This document shows positions 10,014 to 19,616 of a DNA stretch of 64,000 nucleotides, one piece after another. The notes under the pieces were generated by a model, which saw nothing but the letters and a program-made list of their open reading frames with translations, ran no database searches and was not told the origin of the DNA. Source of the DNA: Glaciecola sp. XM2 (GTDB lineage Bacteria > Pseudomonadota > Gammaproteobacteria > Enterobacterales > Alteromonadaceae). The position numbers were made by a program, and so were the translations under genes. Within the stretch, counting starts at the first letter, position 1. The number at the start of each line of letters is the position of its first letter. The stretch lies in NCBI RefSeq assembly GCF_018595715.1, contig NZ_JAHEOJ010000028.1, positions 62,001-126,000 of the forward strand, in the 5' to 3' direction.

Positions 10014-11900
10014 TTACTGAACAATTTCAATCTTCGCATTTTCTCTAAGTGCTTCAACGAAGTTTTGATACATACGCTGACCACCCTGCCCTCTCAATTG
10101 CTCCTGAGTTGAGGCAATCTCTTCTTCAGTGAAATCAGAGACTGGATTGACTGCGTTTAGCTTAACAATCCCAACGTTGCCATTTGCTAATGTCACAACA
10201 TTAGAGCTGTTAGCTGGGTCAGTACTCAACTCAAACGCTGCATTAATCATCGCGCGGGGTATAGAGTTATTATTGCGAGTAAGGCCAGTCACATCGTTCC
10301 ATGTGAGCGACTTCTCTGAAAGCATTGCTTGAGTATCTTCGCCAGTTAGCACTTTCGTTTGCAGGGTTTGAGCCCACGTTAGCGCTTGTTGTTGTGCTTT
10401 GTCGGCTTTTAACGCAGTCTCAATACCGCTACGAACTTCGTCTAGAGCCATCGTACGCTGGGGTTCATGCTCAACAACCCTTACCACCATAACTCGCTCA
10501 TCGCTTAAGCGCAGTAAATCACTATTAACGCCATCTTCAATAAGCTCTGGGGAGAACGCTACGTTTTCTACCTGAGGGTAGGCGACCGCCGCAGGATAGC
10601 GAGTTTCAGGGAAAAGTGCAGTTTCAAATACAGGGCGGCCTGTTAGCTCTGCAACATCTTCTAAGGAATCTGGGATTTCAAACGCTAAGCGCTGCATATC
10701 TGATTGTAAACTAAAGAATAAATCGGTTGCTTTATCTAATAAAAGCTCCTCGCGAACCTCTTCAGCCACTTCTTCAAATGGTGTAGTCACCGATTCGGTG
10801 AATGTGTCTAACTTAATGATATGGAAGCCAAATTCTGTTTCAACGATATCGGTAATTTGCCCTGCTTCTGTTAATGCAAAAACTGCATCCTCAAAGCTCT
10901 GCGGATAATCGCCACGACTGATAGGACCTAATTCACCACCTACTTCAGCACTACCAAGATCGTCAGACTTTTCGCTTGCTAATTGCGCAAACGACGCACC
11001 TGCCGCCAACTCAGCAACAATTGCTTCGGCTTCGACTCTAGCCTGTTCTGCATCTTCACTAGATTCTATTAAGATATGTGAAATAGTGCGGCTTTCAGGG
11101 GTTTGATAGAACGCCTGCTGCTCTTCGTATCGCGCAAGAACTTCTTCATCGGTAGTATCTACTCGAGGTTTAAGGTCTTCAACCGACAAGCTTACATAGG
11201 CTAGCCTTACCTGCTCTTGAGTGTCGTATTGCGTAATTGTGTCGTTGTAGTATTGCTGGATTTCTTCTTCTGTTAAGGTCACATCAGCTAGATAATTATC
11301 TGCACTGACCTCCAAGACAGACACATCGCGTGTTTGACGCTGTAAGCCCAACATCATTGAAGCTTGGGTTGCCACACTGAATGATGAGCCATTCAAGGCT
11401 TGCACCAACTGCTGACGCGTCATTTGTGTGCGCATATACTCAGCAAATTCACCCGGCGTGAAGCCAGCTCTTAAAATAGCGCTGTTATAAGTGTCATTGT
11501 TAAATTGACCCGCAATCTGAAATTCTGGCATCATCACGATAGCTTCACGGATTTGCTCATCACTGATGCGTAAACCCAACTCAAACGCTTTTTGAGAAAT
11601 AAGTTCGTCATTTATCAAGCGGTCTAATACGCTTGCACGAAAATCAGCTAAGTAGCTTTCACTTGCAAACAAACTAGAGATAGCGTCGCCAAACTGTGCT
11701 TCCATGCGAGCACGTTCGTTTTGATAAGCCACCTCTAATGAAGCATCAGAGATCTCTGTGTCGTTTACGATTGCAGCGGCAGTGCTTGCAGAGCTTGATA
11801 AATACCCACCTACACCTGTAAATACGAAGCTAACAACGATCAATGCCACTATTGCAATAGCCCATGGTCCTTGCACGCCTTCACGAATTCTTTCTAACAT
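10014..11900 (-). CDS. ppiD: Periplasmic folding chaperone PpiD
   Basis: Membrane-anchored SurA-like chaperone at the Sec translocon exit. The start chosen is the ATG of MLERIREGVQGPWA (11900); a TTG four codons earlier is less likely. One transmembrane segment (AIAIVALIVVSFVFTGVG) anchors about 590 periplasmic residues. A SurA-N-like helical domain is followed by a parvulin domain around residues 265-360 (SRTISHILIESSEDAEQA, GGELGPISRGDYPQSFEDAVF, TEFGFHIIKL). It follows hupB as in E. coli. PpiD parvulin domains are usually catalytically poor, so chaperone action is the safer reading. Confidence 0.93.
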   Translation of the reverse strand: MLERIREGVQGPWAIAIVALIVVSFVFTGVGGYLSSSASTAAAIVNDTEISDASLEVAYQNERARMEAQFGDAISSLFASESYLADFRASVLDRLINDELISQKAFELGLRISDEQIREAIVMMPEFQIAGQFNNDTYNSAILRAGFTPGEFAEYMRTQMTRQQLVQALNGSSFSVATQASMMLGLQRQTRDVSVLEVSADNYLADVTLTEEEIQQYYNDTITQYDTQEQVRLAYVSLSVEDLKPRVDTTDEEVLARYEEQQAFYQTPESRTISHILIESSEDAEQARVEAEAIVAELAAGASFAQLASEKSDDLGSAEVGGELGPISRGDYPQSFEDAVFALTEAGQITDIVETEFGFHIIKLDTFTESVTTPFEEVAEEVREELLLDKATDLFFSLQSDMQRLAFEIPDSLEDVAELTGRPVFETALFPETRYPAAVAYPQVENVAFSPELIEDGVNSDLLRLSDERVMVVRVVEHEPQRTMALDEVRSGIETALKADKAQQQALTWAQTLQTKVLTGEDTQAMLSEKSLTWNDVTGLTRNNNSIPRAMINAAFELSTDPANSSNVVTLANGNVGIVKLNAVNPVSDFTEEEIASTQEQLRGQGGQRMYQNFVEALRENAKIEIVQ

Positions 11901-12000
11901 TTCTTTCAACAACCTTTTTGTTAGCGGTTTATATTATTTATGGGCGCAGATTATACCCATACTGCCGCCGATACGCGAGATTTTAACCGCTTGCACAATA

Positions 12001-12028
12001 AAAAAAGGCGATGGAATCCATCGCCTTT
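12001..12028 (-). terminator. Intrinsic terminator of hupB
   Basis: An 11-base-pair perfect stem AAAGGCGATGG/CCATCGCCTTT with a three-base loop at 12004-12028. Read on the minus strand it is followed by a run of six T residues. It lies about 20 bases after hupB and just upstream of ppiD, so ppiD probably has its own promoter or depends on read-through. Confidence 0.85.
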
Positions 12029-12049
12029 CGAAAACTGTATGCTTTGTGC

Positions 12050-12322
12050 TTAGTTACAAGCGTCTTTTAATGCTTTACCCGCTTTAAAAGAAGGAACTTT
12101 AGCTGCTGAAATCTGAATAGTTTCGCCAGTTTGTGGGTTACGACCGCTACGTGCAGCGCGTTCACGAACTGAGAAAGTACCGAAACCAACTAGAGCGACT
12201 TGATCGCCATCTTTAAGTGCAGCAGTTACCGCATCAGTAAATGAATCTAAAGCACGGCCAGCAGCAGCTTTAGAAATATCTGCACCATCAGCGATTTTAT
12301 CGATAAGTTGAGACTTGTTCAC
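12050..12322 (-). CDS. hupB: Nucleoid protein HU-beta
   Basis: DNA-bending histone-like protein. Starting at the GTG of [20 protein letters not shown] gives 90 residues, exactly the E. coli HupB length, with GAAGGGG eight bases upstream; the upstream ATG would add eleven unrelated residues. The DNA-binding arm signature [21 protein letters not shown] is present. It lies between lon and ppiD, the conserved order. A 14-base perfect palindrome at 12365-12378 lies about 43 bases upstream of the start. Confidence 0.96.
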   Translation of the reverse strand: MNKSQLIDKIADGADISKAAAGRALDSFTDAVTAALKDGDQVALVGFGTFSVRERAARSGRNPQTGETIQISAAKVPSFKAGKALKDACN

Positions 12323-12593
12323 AATATGATCCCCTTCATTGTTATTATATTGCATTTTTTAGAAAATTAACGTTAATTCCCTACCAACCAATTTTTCCAT
12401 TTATATTGGCAGGACTAAACACTTTTTAGTATGAAACGCTTTACATCCCTTTATTCACAAGGCTTCAAGCGAATGAATATAAGGTAGCACAACTGACGAG
12501 TATGTGAATACCTTATTTGAAAAAAAGTTAAAATTTTTGGTTAAATTAAGCTTTTTATTCACAATTTTATCGATTCGCGGCAAGTACAAGTGG

Positions 12594-14939
12594 CTAAGAA
12601 GCCACTTGCATCGCCTCAACTGGATTTTCTAACGCTAAATCGAGCACCTCATCAATCCATTTTACGGGGTGAATAGATAGGTCGCCTTTCACATTATCTG
12701 GAATCTCTTCCAAATCACGTTCATTTTCGTAAGGAATGATCACGGTTTTAATACCACCTCTGTGAGCAGCTAGTAGCTTTTCTTTTAAACCACCAATGGC
12801 CAGCACTTCCCCGCGTAAGGTTATTTCACCGGTCATAGCAACATCGCACCTTACCGGATTACCGGTCAACGATGATACTAATGACGTGCACATACCAATA
12901 CCTGCACTTGGTCCATCTTTTGGTGTTGCACCTTCTGGGACGTGAATGTGGATATCGCGTTTTTCATAGAAATCTGCATTAATACGTAATTTTTCAGCAC
13001 GCGAACGCACCACGGTGAGAGCTGCTTTAATAGACTCTTGCATCACATCACCTAATGAACCTGTGGCGGTTGTTTTGCCTTTGCCAGGTACCACGCTAGT
13101 TTCGATGGTGAGTAAATCCCCACCGACTTGCGTCCAAGCCAAACCAGTCACTTGACCAATTTGATTGTTCTTATCTGCCTTCCCATAATCGAAACGCTGC
13201 ACGCCAAGATAATCTTTCAAGTTTTCTTGATTTACCACCACCGGCGCTTTTGCTTTCTTCAATAAAATATTCTTGACTGCTTTACGACAAATTTTAGAGA
13301 TTTCTCTCTCTAAACTTCTTACGCCAGCTTCGCGTGTGTAATAGCGAATAATGCCGACTATCGCAGACTCTTCAATTTTGAGTTCTTTTGGCTTCAAACC
13401 ATTTCGCGAAATTTGCTTAGCAATCAAGTGACGCTGCGCGATGTTGAGCTTTTCATCTTCGGTGTAACCTGAAAGACGAATCACTTCCATCCTATCGAGC
13501 AATGGCCCAGGAATATTCATGCTGTTTGATGTAGCAACGAACATTACATCAGACAAATCATAATCTACTTCTAGGTAATGATCTGCGAAACTTGAGTTTT
13601 GTTCAGGATCGAGCACCTCTAGTAACGCTGATGAAGGGTCGCCGCGCATATCTGACGACATTTTATCAATTTCATCGAGTAAAAAGAGCGGGTTTTTCAC
13701 GCCCACTTTAGACATCTTCTGAATCAGTTTACCAGGCAGTGAACCGATGTAAGTTCTGCGATGCCCGCGAATCTCAGCCTCATCTCTAACACCACCGAGT
13801 GCCATGCGTACATACTTGCGACCAGTTGCTTTTGCAATTGACTGACCTAGAGATGTTTTACCTACTCCTGGGGGACCTACTAAACAGAGAATAGGGCCTT
13901 TTAGTTTTTTAACCCGCTGCTGCACGGCTAAATATTCCAGAATACGCTCTTTTACTTTCTCCAAACCATAATGGTCACTGTCTAGCGTATCTTCTGCTTT
14001 GCCAAGATCGCGTTTGACCACGCTGCGCTTATGCCAAGGCACCGATACTAACCAATCAATATAGGAGCGAACAACGGTCGCTTCAGCTGACATCGGCGAC
14101 ATCATTTTGAGTTTGTTCAATTCTGCCTGCGCTTTGTCTTGCGCCTCTTGAGGCATACGCGCTTCGGTAATTTTTTTGTTTAACGCTTCAAATTCATCAG
14201 GCGCATCATCCAATTCGCCAAGCTCTTTTTGAATGGCTTTCATTTGCTCATTCAAATAATATTCGCGTTGGCTTTTCTCCATTTGCTTTTTAACGCGAGT
14301 GCGAATCTTCTTCTCAACCTGCAACAAGTCAATCTCGCCTTCCATCAAAGCCATCAAGAACTCTAAACGCTCAGTCACACTGCGCATTTCTAGTACTTTT
14401 TGTTTTTCAGACAGCTTAAGCGGCATGTGAGCTGCCATGGTATCAGCTAGTCTAGCGGCATCTTCTATACCGTTAAGAGAAGTGAGTACTTCGGGAGGAA
14501 TCTTTTTGTTGAGCTTAACGTAACCTTCAAACTGAGATACCGCAGAACGAATTAATACCTCTTGCTCGGCATCATCTAGCGACTCATCCTCTAATAGATT
14601 GATATCACCTACAAAGAAAGGCTCAATCTCAGTAAACTCAATAATGTTACCGCGGACGCTCCCCTCTACGAGCACTTTTACCGTGCCATCGGGGAGTTTT
14701 AGTAGCTGAAGGATAGTGGCAACCGTGCCGACTTCAAAAACATCGTCAACAGCTGGCTCGTCGATACTGGCATCTTTTTGTGCCACTAAAAATACTTTTT
14801 TATCGTTATCCATTGCTGCTTCAAGGCATTGGATAGACTTCTCCCTACCAACAAATAGAGGGATAACCATATGTGGGTAAACCACGACATCACGAAGCGC
14901 CAGTACTGGCATACCTGTGAGCACATTACTCTCAGTCAT
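12594..14939 (-). CDS. lon: ATP-dependent protease Lon
   Basis: Cytoplasmic AAA+ serine protease that degrades misfolded and short-lived regulatory proteins. The 781 residues include the N-terminal substrate domain (LPVLALRDVVVYPHMVIPLFVG), the Walker A site GPPGVGKTSL, Walker B FLLDEIDK, and the protease domain with catalytic Ser678 (PKDGPSAGIGM) and Lys721 (GGLKEKLLAAHRGGIKT). It has its own heat-shock-type promoter and follows clpX after a terminator, as in E. coli. Confidence 0.98.
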   Translation of the reverse strand: MTESNVLTGMPVLALRDVVVYPHMVIPLFVGREKSIQCLEAAMDNDKKVFLVAQKDASIDEPAVDDVFEVGTVATILQLLKLPDGTVKVLVEGSVRGNIIEFTEIEPFFVGDINLLEDESLDDAEQEVLIRSAVSQFEGYVKLNKKIPPEVLTSLNGIEDAARLADTMAAHMPLKLSEKQKVLEMRSVTERLEFLMALMEGEIDLLQVEKKIRTRVKKQMEKSQREYYLNEQMKAIQKELGELDDAPDEFEALNKKITEARMPQEAQDKAQAELNKLKMMSPMSAEATVVRSYIDWLVSVPWHKRSVVKRDLGKAEDTLDSDHYGLEKVKERILEYLAVQQRVKKLKGPILCLVGPPGVGKTSLGQSIAKATGRKYVRMALGGVRDEAEIRGHRRTYIGSLPGKLIQKMSKVGVKNPLFLLDEIDKMSSDMRGDPSSALLEVLDPEQNSSFADHYLEVDYDLSDVMFVATSNSMNIPGPLLDRMEVIRLSGYTEDEKLNIAQRHLIAKQISRNGLKPKELKIEESAIVGIIRYYTREAGVRSLEREISKICRKAVKNILLKKAKAPVVVNQENLKDYLGVQRFDYGKADKNNQIGQVTGLAWTQVGGDLLTIETSVVPGKGKTTATGSLGDVMQESIKAALTVVRSRAEKLRINADFYEKRDIHIHVPEGATPKDGPSAGIGMCTSLVSSLTGNPVRCDVAMTGEITLRGEVLAIGGLKEKLLAAHRGGIKTVIIPYENERDLEEIPDNVKGDLSIHPVKWIDEVLDLALENPVEAMQVAS

Positions 14940-14970
14940 TTTTCTCTCTTATTACTCATCATGAATCTTT

Positions 14971-14999
14971 ATATGGGGATTGAAACGCAAAGTTCAAAG
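14971..14999 (-). promoter_or_regulatory. Predicted sigma32 (heat-shock) promoter of lon
   Basis: On the minus strand CTTTGAA (14993-14999) is followed by a 14-base spacer and CCCCATAT (14971-14978), about 32 bases before the lon ATG. The -10 matches the sigma32 consensus CCCCATnT fully and the -35 resembles CTTGAAA. Lon is a known sigma32 regulon member in E. coli. Confidence 0.8.
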
Positions 15000-15006
15000 G
15001 CAGAGT

Positions 15007-15036
15007 AAAAAAAAGGGCCGCTTATAACGACCCTTT
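15007..15036 (-). terminator. Intrinsic terminator of clpX
   Basis: Read on the minus strand, AAGGGTCG and CGGCCCTT pair (one G-T wobble) around TTATAAG, then eight T residues follow. It starts five bases after the clpX stop and separates clpX from the lon promoter. Confidence 0.8.
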
Positions 15037-15040
15037 CATT

Positions 15041-16318
15041 TTATTCAGATGCCGCCTTCTTATCGCTGCCGCTTTGATAAATTAACAAAGGCTTGGACTC
15101 ACCTTTGATAACGGCTTCGTCAATAACAACCTTGGCAACATCAGGCGTCGAAGGAAGGTCATACATTGTTTCTAATAATACACCCTCAACGATTGAACGC
15201 AGTCCACGTGCACCAGTTTTTCGATTCATCGCTTTAGTCGCGATAGCACGCAATGCATCTTCTCTAAACTCAAGCTCTGTATCTTCTAAGGCAAACAACG
15301 CGCCATACTGTTTGGTAATGGCATTTTTAGGCTCTTTAAGAATCTGGATTAGCGCATCTTCACTCAATTCTTCTAGACTTGTCACCACTGGTAAACGACC
15401 AATGAACTCAGGGATAAGGCCATACTTCACCAAGTCCTCTGGCTCTACATCTTTGAACAACTGCGTGAGTGCCTTCTTCTCTTTTGTCGTTTTGACTTCT
15501 GCGCCAAAACCAATGCCGGTCCCCGTTGCACTGCGCTGCTCGATAATTTTATCAAGGCCTGCAAATGCACCACCGCAAATAAACAATATCTTCGATGTAT
15601 CTACTTGCAAAAACTCTTGCTGAGGATGCTTACGTCCACCTTGTGGCGGAACAGAGGCGATAGTACCCTCAATAAGCTTAAGTAAAGCCTGCTGAACACC
15701 TTCACCAGACACATCGCGAGTAATTGATGGATTATCAGACTTGCGAGAAATCTTGTCGATTTCATCTATGTACACAATACCGCGTTGCGCTTTTTCAGGA
15801 TCGTAGTCGCATTTTTGCAATAGTTTTTGGATGATATTTTCAACATCTTCACCTACATATCCCGCTTCGGTGAGCGTGGTTGCATCGGCCATAGTGAATG
15901 GCACGTCTAGTAAGCGAGCTAGTGTTTCAGCCAGTAATGTTTTACCACTTCCTGTTGGTCCGATAAGTAGAATATTACTCTTACCTAACTCTACACCGTC
16001 GTGCACGTCACCATTGCGTAATCTTTTGTAATGATTGTATACCGCAACAGCCAGTACCTTTTTGGCATGCTCTTGACCAATCACGTAGTCATCTAGGTGT
16101 TTATGAATTTCGCTTGGCGTTGGAAGAGCATCGGCCTTTTGCTTAGGCGAAATTTCTTTAATTTCCTCACGAATAATATCGTTGCATAACTCGACGCATT
16201 CATCACAGATGAACACCGAAGGACCTGCAATGAGTTTTCTCACTTCGTGTTGGCTTTTACCACAAAAAGAGCAATACAATAATTTGTTATCGCCGTCTTT
16301 GTTATGGTCATCACTCAT
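15041..16318 (-). CDS. clpX: ClpX, ATPase subunit of the ClpXP protease
   Basis: AAA+ unfoldase that feeds tagged proteins into ClpP. The 425 residues start with a zinc-binding domain (Cys16, Cys19, Cys38, Cys41), followed by Walker [16 protein letters not shown], Walker [11 protein letters not shown], and the ClpP-docking IGF loop, here TGIGFGAEV. It starts 24 bases after clpP and is co-transcribed with it. Confidence 0.98.
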   Translation of the reverse strand: MSDDHNKDGDNKLLYCSFCGKSQHEVRKLIAGPSVFICDECVELCNDIIREEIKEISPKQKADALPTPSEIHKHLDDYVIGQEHAKKVLAVAVYNHYKRLRNGDVHDGVELGKSNILLIGPTGSGKTLLAETLARLLDVPFTMADATTLTEAGYVGEDVENIIQKLLQKCDYDPEKAQRGIVYIDEIDKISRKSDNPSITRDVSGEGVQQALLKLIEGTIASVPPQGGRKHPQQEFLQVDTSKILFICGGAFAGLDKIIEQRSATGTGIGFGAEVKTTKEKKALTQLFKDVEPEDLVKYGLIPEFIGRLPVVTSLEELSEDALIQILKEPKNAITKQYGALFALEDTELEFREDALRAIATKAMNRKTGARGLRSIVEGVLLETMYDLPSTPDVAKVVIDEAVIKGESKPLLIYQSGSDKKAASE

Positions 16319-16342
16319 AATATTTGCCTTTATTGCTACTTG

Positions 16343-16969
16343 TTACTTTTTGCCAACATCTTCTCTGCTAGTCAGCACGCTGTCCACAAGACCGTATTCT
16401 ACCGCTTCTTGTGCGCTTAGAAAGTTATCTCTGTCGGTATCTTTAGCCACTTTTTCATAATCTTGGCCAGTATGTTCAGACATTAATCTATTTAAGCGTT
16501 CTTTAATAGACAGTAATTCCTTCGCATGTATTTCAAAATCCGAAGCTTGACCTTGGAACCCATAGAGTGGCTGATGGATCATGACTCGTGAATTCGGCAA
16601 GCAATAACGCTTACCCTTTGTACCTGCGGTGAGAAGGAAAGAACCCATGCTGGCTGCTTGCCCCATACAAACGGTGCTTACATCTGGCTTAATGAACTTC
16701 ATCGTATCGTAAATTGCCATACCCGCAGTAACAGACCCACCAGGTGAGTTTATATACAAAAATATATCTTTTTCTGGATTTTCTGCTTCAAGAAATAGCA
16801 TCTGAGCGACAATGAGGTTGGCCATATGCTCTTCGACCTGGCCTACTAAGAAAATGACGTTTTCTTTTAAAAGACGTGAATAAATATCAAAAGAACGCTC
16901 GCCGCGAGATGTCTGCTCGACCACCATAGGGACAAGCGCATTACTTGGTTGTATTATGTTATTTGTCAT
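16343..16969 (-). CDS. clpP: ClpP protease subunit
   Basis: Serine protease of 208 residues forming the tetradecameric chamber used by ClpX (and ClpA). The catalytic triad is visible: Ser107 in GQAASMGSF, His132 in SRVMIHQPL and Asp181 in TDRDNFL, with the same spacings as E. coli (25 and 49). The N-terminal residues before SFDIYSRLL are probably removed as a propeptide. A hairpin with terminator features lies only 18 bases upstream (16987-17016). Confidence 0.98.
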   Translation of the reverse strand: MTNNIIQPSNALVPMVVEQTSRGERSFDIYSRLLKENVIFLVGQVEEHMANLIVAQMLFLEAENPEKDIFLYINSPGGSVTAGMAIYDTMKFIKPDVSTVCMGQAASMGSFLLTAGTKGKRYCLPNSRVMIHQPLYGFQGQASDFEIHAKELLSIKERLNRLMSEHTGQDYEKVAKDTDRDNFLSAQEAVEYGLVDSVLTSREDVGKK

Positions 16970-16986
16970 TTTGTCTCATTTTGTAT

Positions 16987-17016
16987 AAAAAAAATGCCCG
17001 GAAAGTCCGAGCATTT
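16987..17016 (-). terminator. Terminator or attenuator between tig and clpP
   Basis: Read on the minus strand, AAATGCTCGGA and TCCGGGCATTT form an 11-pair stem (one T-G) with a three-base loop and are followed by eight T residues. The space to the clpP ATG (16969) is too short for a separate promoter downstream, so read-through or a promoter overlapping the stem must feed clpP. Confidence 0.75.
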
Positions 17017-17057
17017 AATCAGTTGATAACCTGTTAAGTCAATCACTAGGCAATAAT

Positions 17058-18362
17058 TTATGCCTTTTTGTTCATAACTTCATCAAACGATTTTTTCACT
17101 TCTTTCACTTTCGCTTGAGCTAATATGGTATCGATTGCTTGCTCTTCAAGTGCGAGGTTTTGAATTTGTTGCAATAACTCTTGGTTATTCTTGTAATATT
17201 CAATCACTTCACTTGGATCTTCATACGCTGATGCAGTTTGTTCGATCAACGCGTCGACGCGTTCTTGATCCACTTCTAGTTTATTAGATTTAATCACTTC
17301 ACCTAATAGTAGACCAACACTTACGCGTTTTTTAGCATTATCGGTAAACAAATCCGCCGGTAAGTCTGGCATATTAGCGCCATTACCTTGTTGCTCAAAG
17401 CGCTGCTTAGCTTGTTCACGAAGTGCATTCACTTCTTGCTCAAGTAAAGCGGCTGGAATATCCACTTCGTTTTTCTCTAATAACGCAGCAATCACTGACT
17501 CTTTTACTTGAGACTTCAACGTTTGGTCGAGCTCGCGCTGCATGTTTTTCTTCACTTCTTCTTTAAGTGCGTCAACACCGCCTTCGCTCACACCGAACAA
17601 TACTGCAAACTCATCGTCAACTTTAGGAAGATTTAACCCTTCTACTTTAGTCACGGTGATTGCAAACTCAGCGTCTTTACCTTTAAGTGCTTCAGCATGA
17701 TAGTCTTCTGGGAAGGTCACTTTCGCAACAACTTCATCACCTGTCTTGGCACCCACTAGTGGCTCTTCAAAACCTGGGATCATCTGGCCTTTGCCAAGCT
17801 CTAACGGGAAGTCTTCTGCTTTACCGCCATCGAACTCTTCACCATCGATAGTACCTACAAAGCTAATATATACTTTATCGCCATCTTTTGCTTTACGCTT
17901 CACTTCTTTAAATTCAGCGTGTTGCTTTTGCAAAGTCTTCATCATTTCTGTGAGGTCTTTGGCTTTGATATCGACAACTGTCTTTTCAACTTCAAGGTCG
18001 CTTAAGCCTTTTACTTCGACTTCTGGATAGATTTCAAAAGTAGCTGCAAACTCTAAGTCTTGGCCATCTTCGTCTTTCGTTAGAGCAAAAGTCGGCATGC
18101 CCGCAGGGTTGATTTTTTCCTGCATAATGGCTTCGTAGAAGTTGCGCTGCATAACATCACCTGCAACTTCTTGTCTTACTGCAGCACCAAAACGCTTCTT
18201 AATGACGCTTACCGGCACCTTGCCTGGGCGAAAGCCATTAATACGCTGGGTTTTAGCTAACTGTTGTAAACGTGCTTTAACCGCTGAATCTACTGATTCT
18301 GCTGGAACGGTAATGGTAAGACGGCGTTCTAAACCTTGAGTCGTCTCTAAAGACACTTGCAT
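17058..18362 (-). CDS. tig: Trigger factor
   Basis: Ribosome-associated chaperone and prolyl isomerase, 434 residues. The N-terminal ribosome-binding domain carries the signature [17 protein letters not shown] near residue 43. The FKBP-like domain spans about 150-245 ([21 protein letters not shown]), and a long helical C-terminal domain completes it. The start has GAGGTAGAAGA before ATG. It is first in the tig-clpP-clpX block. Confidence 0.97.
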   Translation of the reverse strand: MQVSLETTQGLERRLTITVPAESVDSAVKARLQQLAKTQRINGFRPGKVPVSVIKKRFGAAVRQEVAGDVMQRNFYEAIMQEKINPAGMPTFALTKDEDGQDLEFAATFEIYPEVEVKGLSDLEVEKTVVDIKAKDLTEMMKTLQKQHAEFKEVKRKAKDGDKVYISFVGTIDGEEFDGGKAEDFPLELGKGQMIPGFEEPLVGAKTGDEVVAKVTFPEDYHAEALKGKDAEFAITVTKVEGLNLPKVDDEFAVLFGVSEGGVDALKEEVKKNMQRELDQTLKSQVKESVIAALLEKNEVDIPAALLEQEVNALREQAKQRFEQQGNGANMPDLPADLFTDNAKKRVSVGLLLGEVIKSNKLEVDQERVDALIEQTASAYEDPSEVIEYYKNNQELLQQIQNLALEEQAIDTILAQAKVKEVKKSFDEVMNKKA

Positions 18363-18476
18363 TCTTCTACCTCAACTATGCGCTTATCTGCGCTTTGTGA
18401 AATCATGTGCAGCCGAGGCTACAATGGCGAGCATAGTGGCTAAAACCAGTACGCCCGTGTTAAAAAAGGACGCCAG

Positions 18477-18505
18477 ATTATACAGAGAGCATTACATTGA
18501 GTCGA
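18477..18505 (-). promoter_or_regulatory. Predicted tig promoter
   Basis: On the minus strand TCGACT (18500-18505), a 17-base spacer and a perfect TATAAT (18477-18482), followed by a GC-rich stretch. It lies about 115 bases before the tig ATG. Confidence 0.6.
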
Positions 18506-18900
18506 GCGCTTTGCTTAACTTTATGGGAAATAAATTTATAACGAGGGTTCGCAAGGTTTTTGATACCCCTTTGTGCAAGTGCAAATTTCCATCGGTATTA
18601 GTCAAACTTGATAAAACCAACATCGGGCAAGCGTCGCTTCCAATGCCAACAATGTATCCATCCTATGGGAAAACATGCCAACGATCAAAGTACGGAAATA
18701 AGCACTGCCATGCCCTGATAATCGGTTTTGTTTTTCGCGTATTTAAACGTAAGTGCAGCAGTACAAAGTGCATTTATAACTAGCAACAACCCAATAAGGG
18801 TATAACTCCAATACATCAGCGCCCTTCATTTAAAGCTTTAAACAATGTGAGACGCCACAACGAGCTTGAAAGTTCAATGTAGAAGTGATGTTAACATGAG
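18506..18900. other. Intergenic region between tig and the tRNA operon
   Basis: About 400 bases without a convincing gene. A plus-strand frame from a GTG at 18397 to 18783 is open but has no ribosome binding site, overlaps the tig promoter and has an implausible composition. A perfect 14-base palindrome TTTAAAGCTTTAAA sits at 18829-18842, about 60 bases after the last tRNA. I see no clear terminator for the tRNA operon. Confidence 0.4.
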
Positions 18901-18977
18901 TGGTCGGTGAGATAGGATTCGAACCTACGACCCCTTGGACCCAAACCAAGTGCGCTACCAAGCTGCGCCACTCACCG
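18901..18977 (-). tRNA. tRNA-Pro (anticodon UGG), second copy
   Basis: A 77-base tRNA with encoded CCA, seven-pair acceptor stem, D-loop AGCTTGGTAG, anticodon loop TTTGGGT and T-loop GGTTCGAATCC. Identical over its full length to the tRNA at 19321-19397. It is the last gene of the operon, the position of proM in E. coli. Confidence 0.97.
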
Positions 18978-18996
18978 ATTTTGTTCTTTATATAGA

Positions 18997-19081
18997 TGGT
19001 GCGGAAGGAGAGACTTGAACTCTCACGCCGTGAAGCACTGGAACCTAAATCCAGCGTGTCTACCAATTCCACCACTCCCGC
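18997..19081 (-). tRNA. tRNA-Leu (anticodon UAG)
   Basis: An 85-base class II tRNA with a long variable arm, D-loop AATTGGTAGAC, anticodon loop TTTAGGT between CTGGA and TCCAG, T-arm GTTCAAGTC and encoded CCA. The corresponding position in the E. coli argX-hisR-leuT-proM operon holds a CAG tRNA-Leu. Confidence 0.97.
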
Positions 19082-19106
19082 GAGTATTGAGGTGATAAGA
19101 GAAGAG

Positions 19107-19183
19107 TGGGGTGGACGATGGGGCTTGAACCCACGACAACCGGAATCACAATCCGGGGCTCTACCAACTGAGCTACGCCCACC
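19107..19183 (-). tRNA. tRNA-His (anticodon GUG)
   Basis: A 77-base tRNA including the extra G at -1 opposite C73 that identifies tRNA-His, anticodon loop TTGTGAT and encoded CCA. Confidence 0.97.
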
Positions 19184-19218
19184 ACTGACTCTCTTAACTT
19201 TTTACCTGCACGGAAAAA

Positions 19219-19295
19219 TGGCGCGTCCGGCAGGATTCGAACCTGCGACCACCCGCTTAGAAGGCGGGTGCTCTATCCAGCTGAGCTACGGACGC
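19219..19295 (-). tRNA. tRNA-Arg (anticodon UCU)
   Basis: A 77-base tRNA with anticodon loop CTTCTAA between CCCGC and GCGGG, T-arm GGTTCGAATCC and encoded CCA. It would read AGA/AGG codons. Confidence 0.97.
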
Positions 19296-19320
19296 TCATC
19301 GAATCTCTTACAAGTAAAAA

Positions 19321-19397
19321 TGGTCGGTGAGATAGGATTCGAACCTACGACCCCTTGGACCCAAACCAAGTGCGCTACCAAGCTGCGCCACTCACCG
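19321..19397 (-). tRNA. tRNA-Pro (anticodon UGG), first copy
   Basis: Identical in all 77 bases to the copy at 18901-18977, including CCA. It is the first gene of the operon, directly after the promoter. Confidence 0.97.
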
Positions 19398-19436
19398 ACA
19401 TTGTAACGACAAAAAGGCCATCGCTACGGGGGGCGC

Positions 19437-19465
19437 ATATTACCGAGTTGGTGTAATATCGTCAA
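19437..19465 (-). promoter_or_regulatory. tRNA operon promoter with GC-rich discriminator
   Basis: On the minus strand TTGACG (19460-19465), a 17-base spacer and TAATAT (19437-19442), then GCGCCCCCC immediately downstream. A GC-rich discriminator is typical of stringently controlled stable-RNA promoters. It lies about 40 bases before the first tRNA-Pro. Confidence 0.8.
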
Positions 19466-19616
19466 ACACTTTTTACGATATGGGATGCTTTTTTTATGAG
19501 TGTTCAAAAAGCCACCATATGCGGCTTAAATTTATGGCTCTTTTGGATTGTAGCCGTGAATTTTTAATACTCATCAGATACACTTATATATATCACCCAA
19601 AAAAAGAAACACACAC

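Noticed and set aside
18397-18783. Plus-strand open frame of 128 codons upstream of tig
   Set aside because: GTG start without a binding site, overlaps the tig promoter, composition unlike a protein and no recognisable motif.
18829-18842. TTTAAAGCTTTAAA palindrome considered as the tRNA operon terminator
   Set aside because: AT-rich with no loop and no T-tract, so it would not form a stable terminator.
18901-19397. Long direct repeat considered as a mobile element or CRISPR-like pair
   Set aside because: The repeated unit is exactly a tRNA-Pro gene; only two copies and no spacers or transposase.
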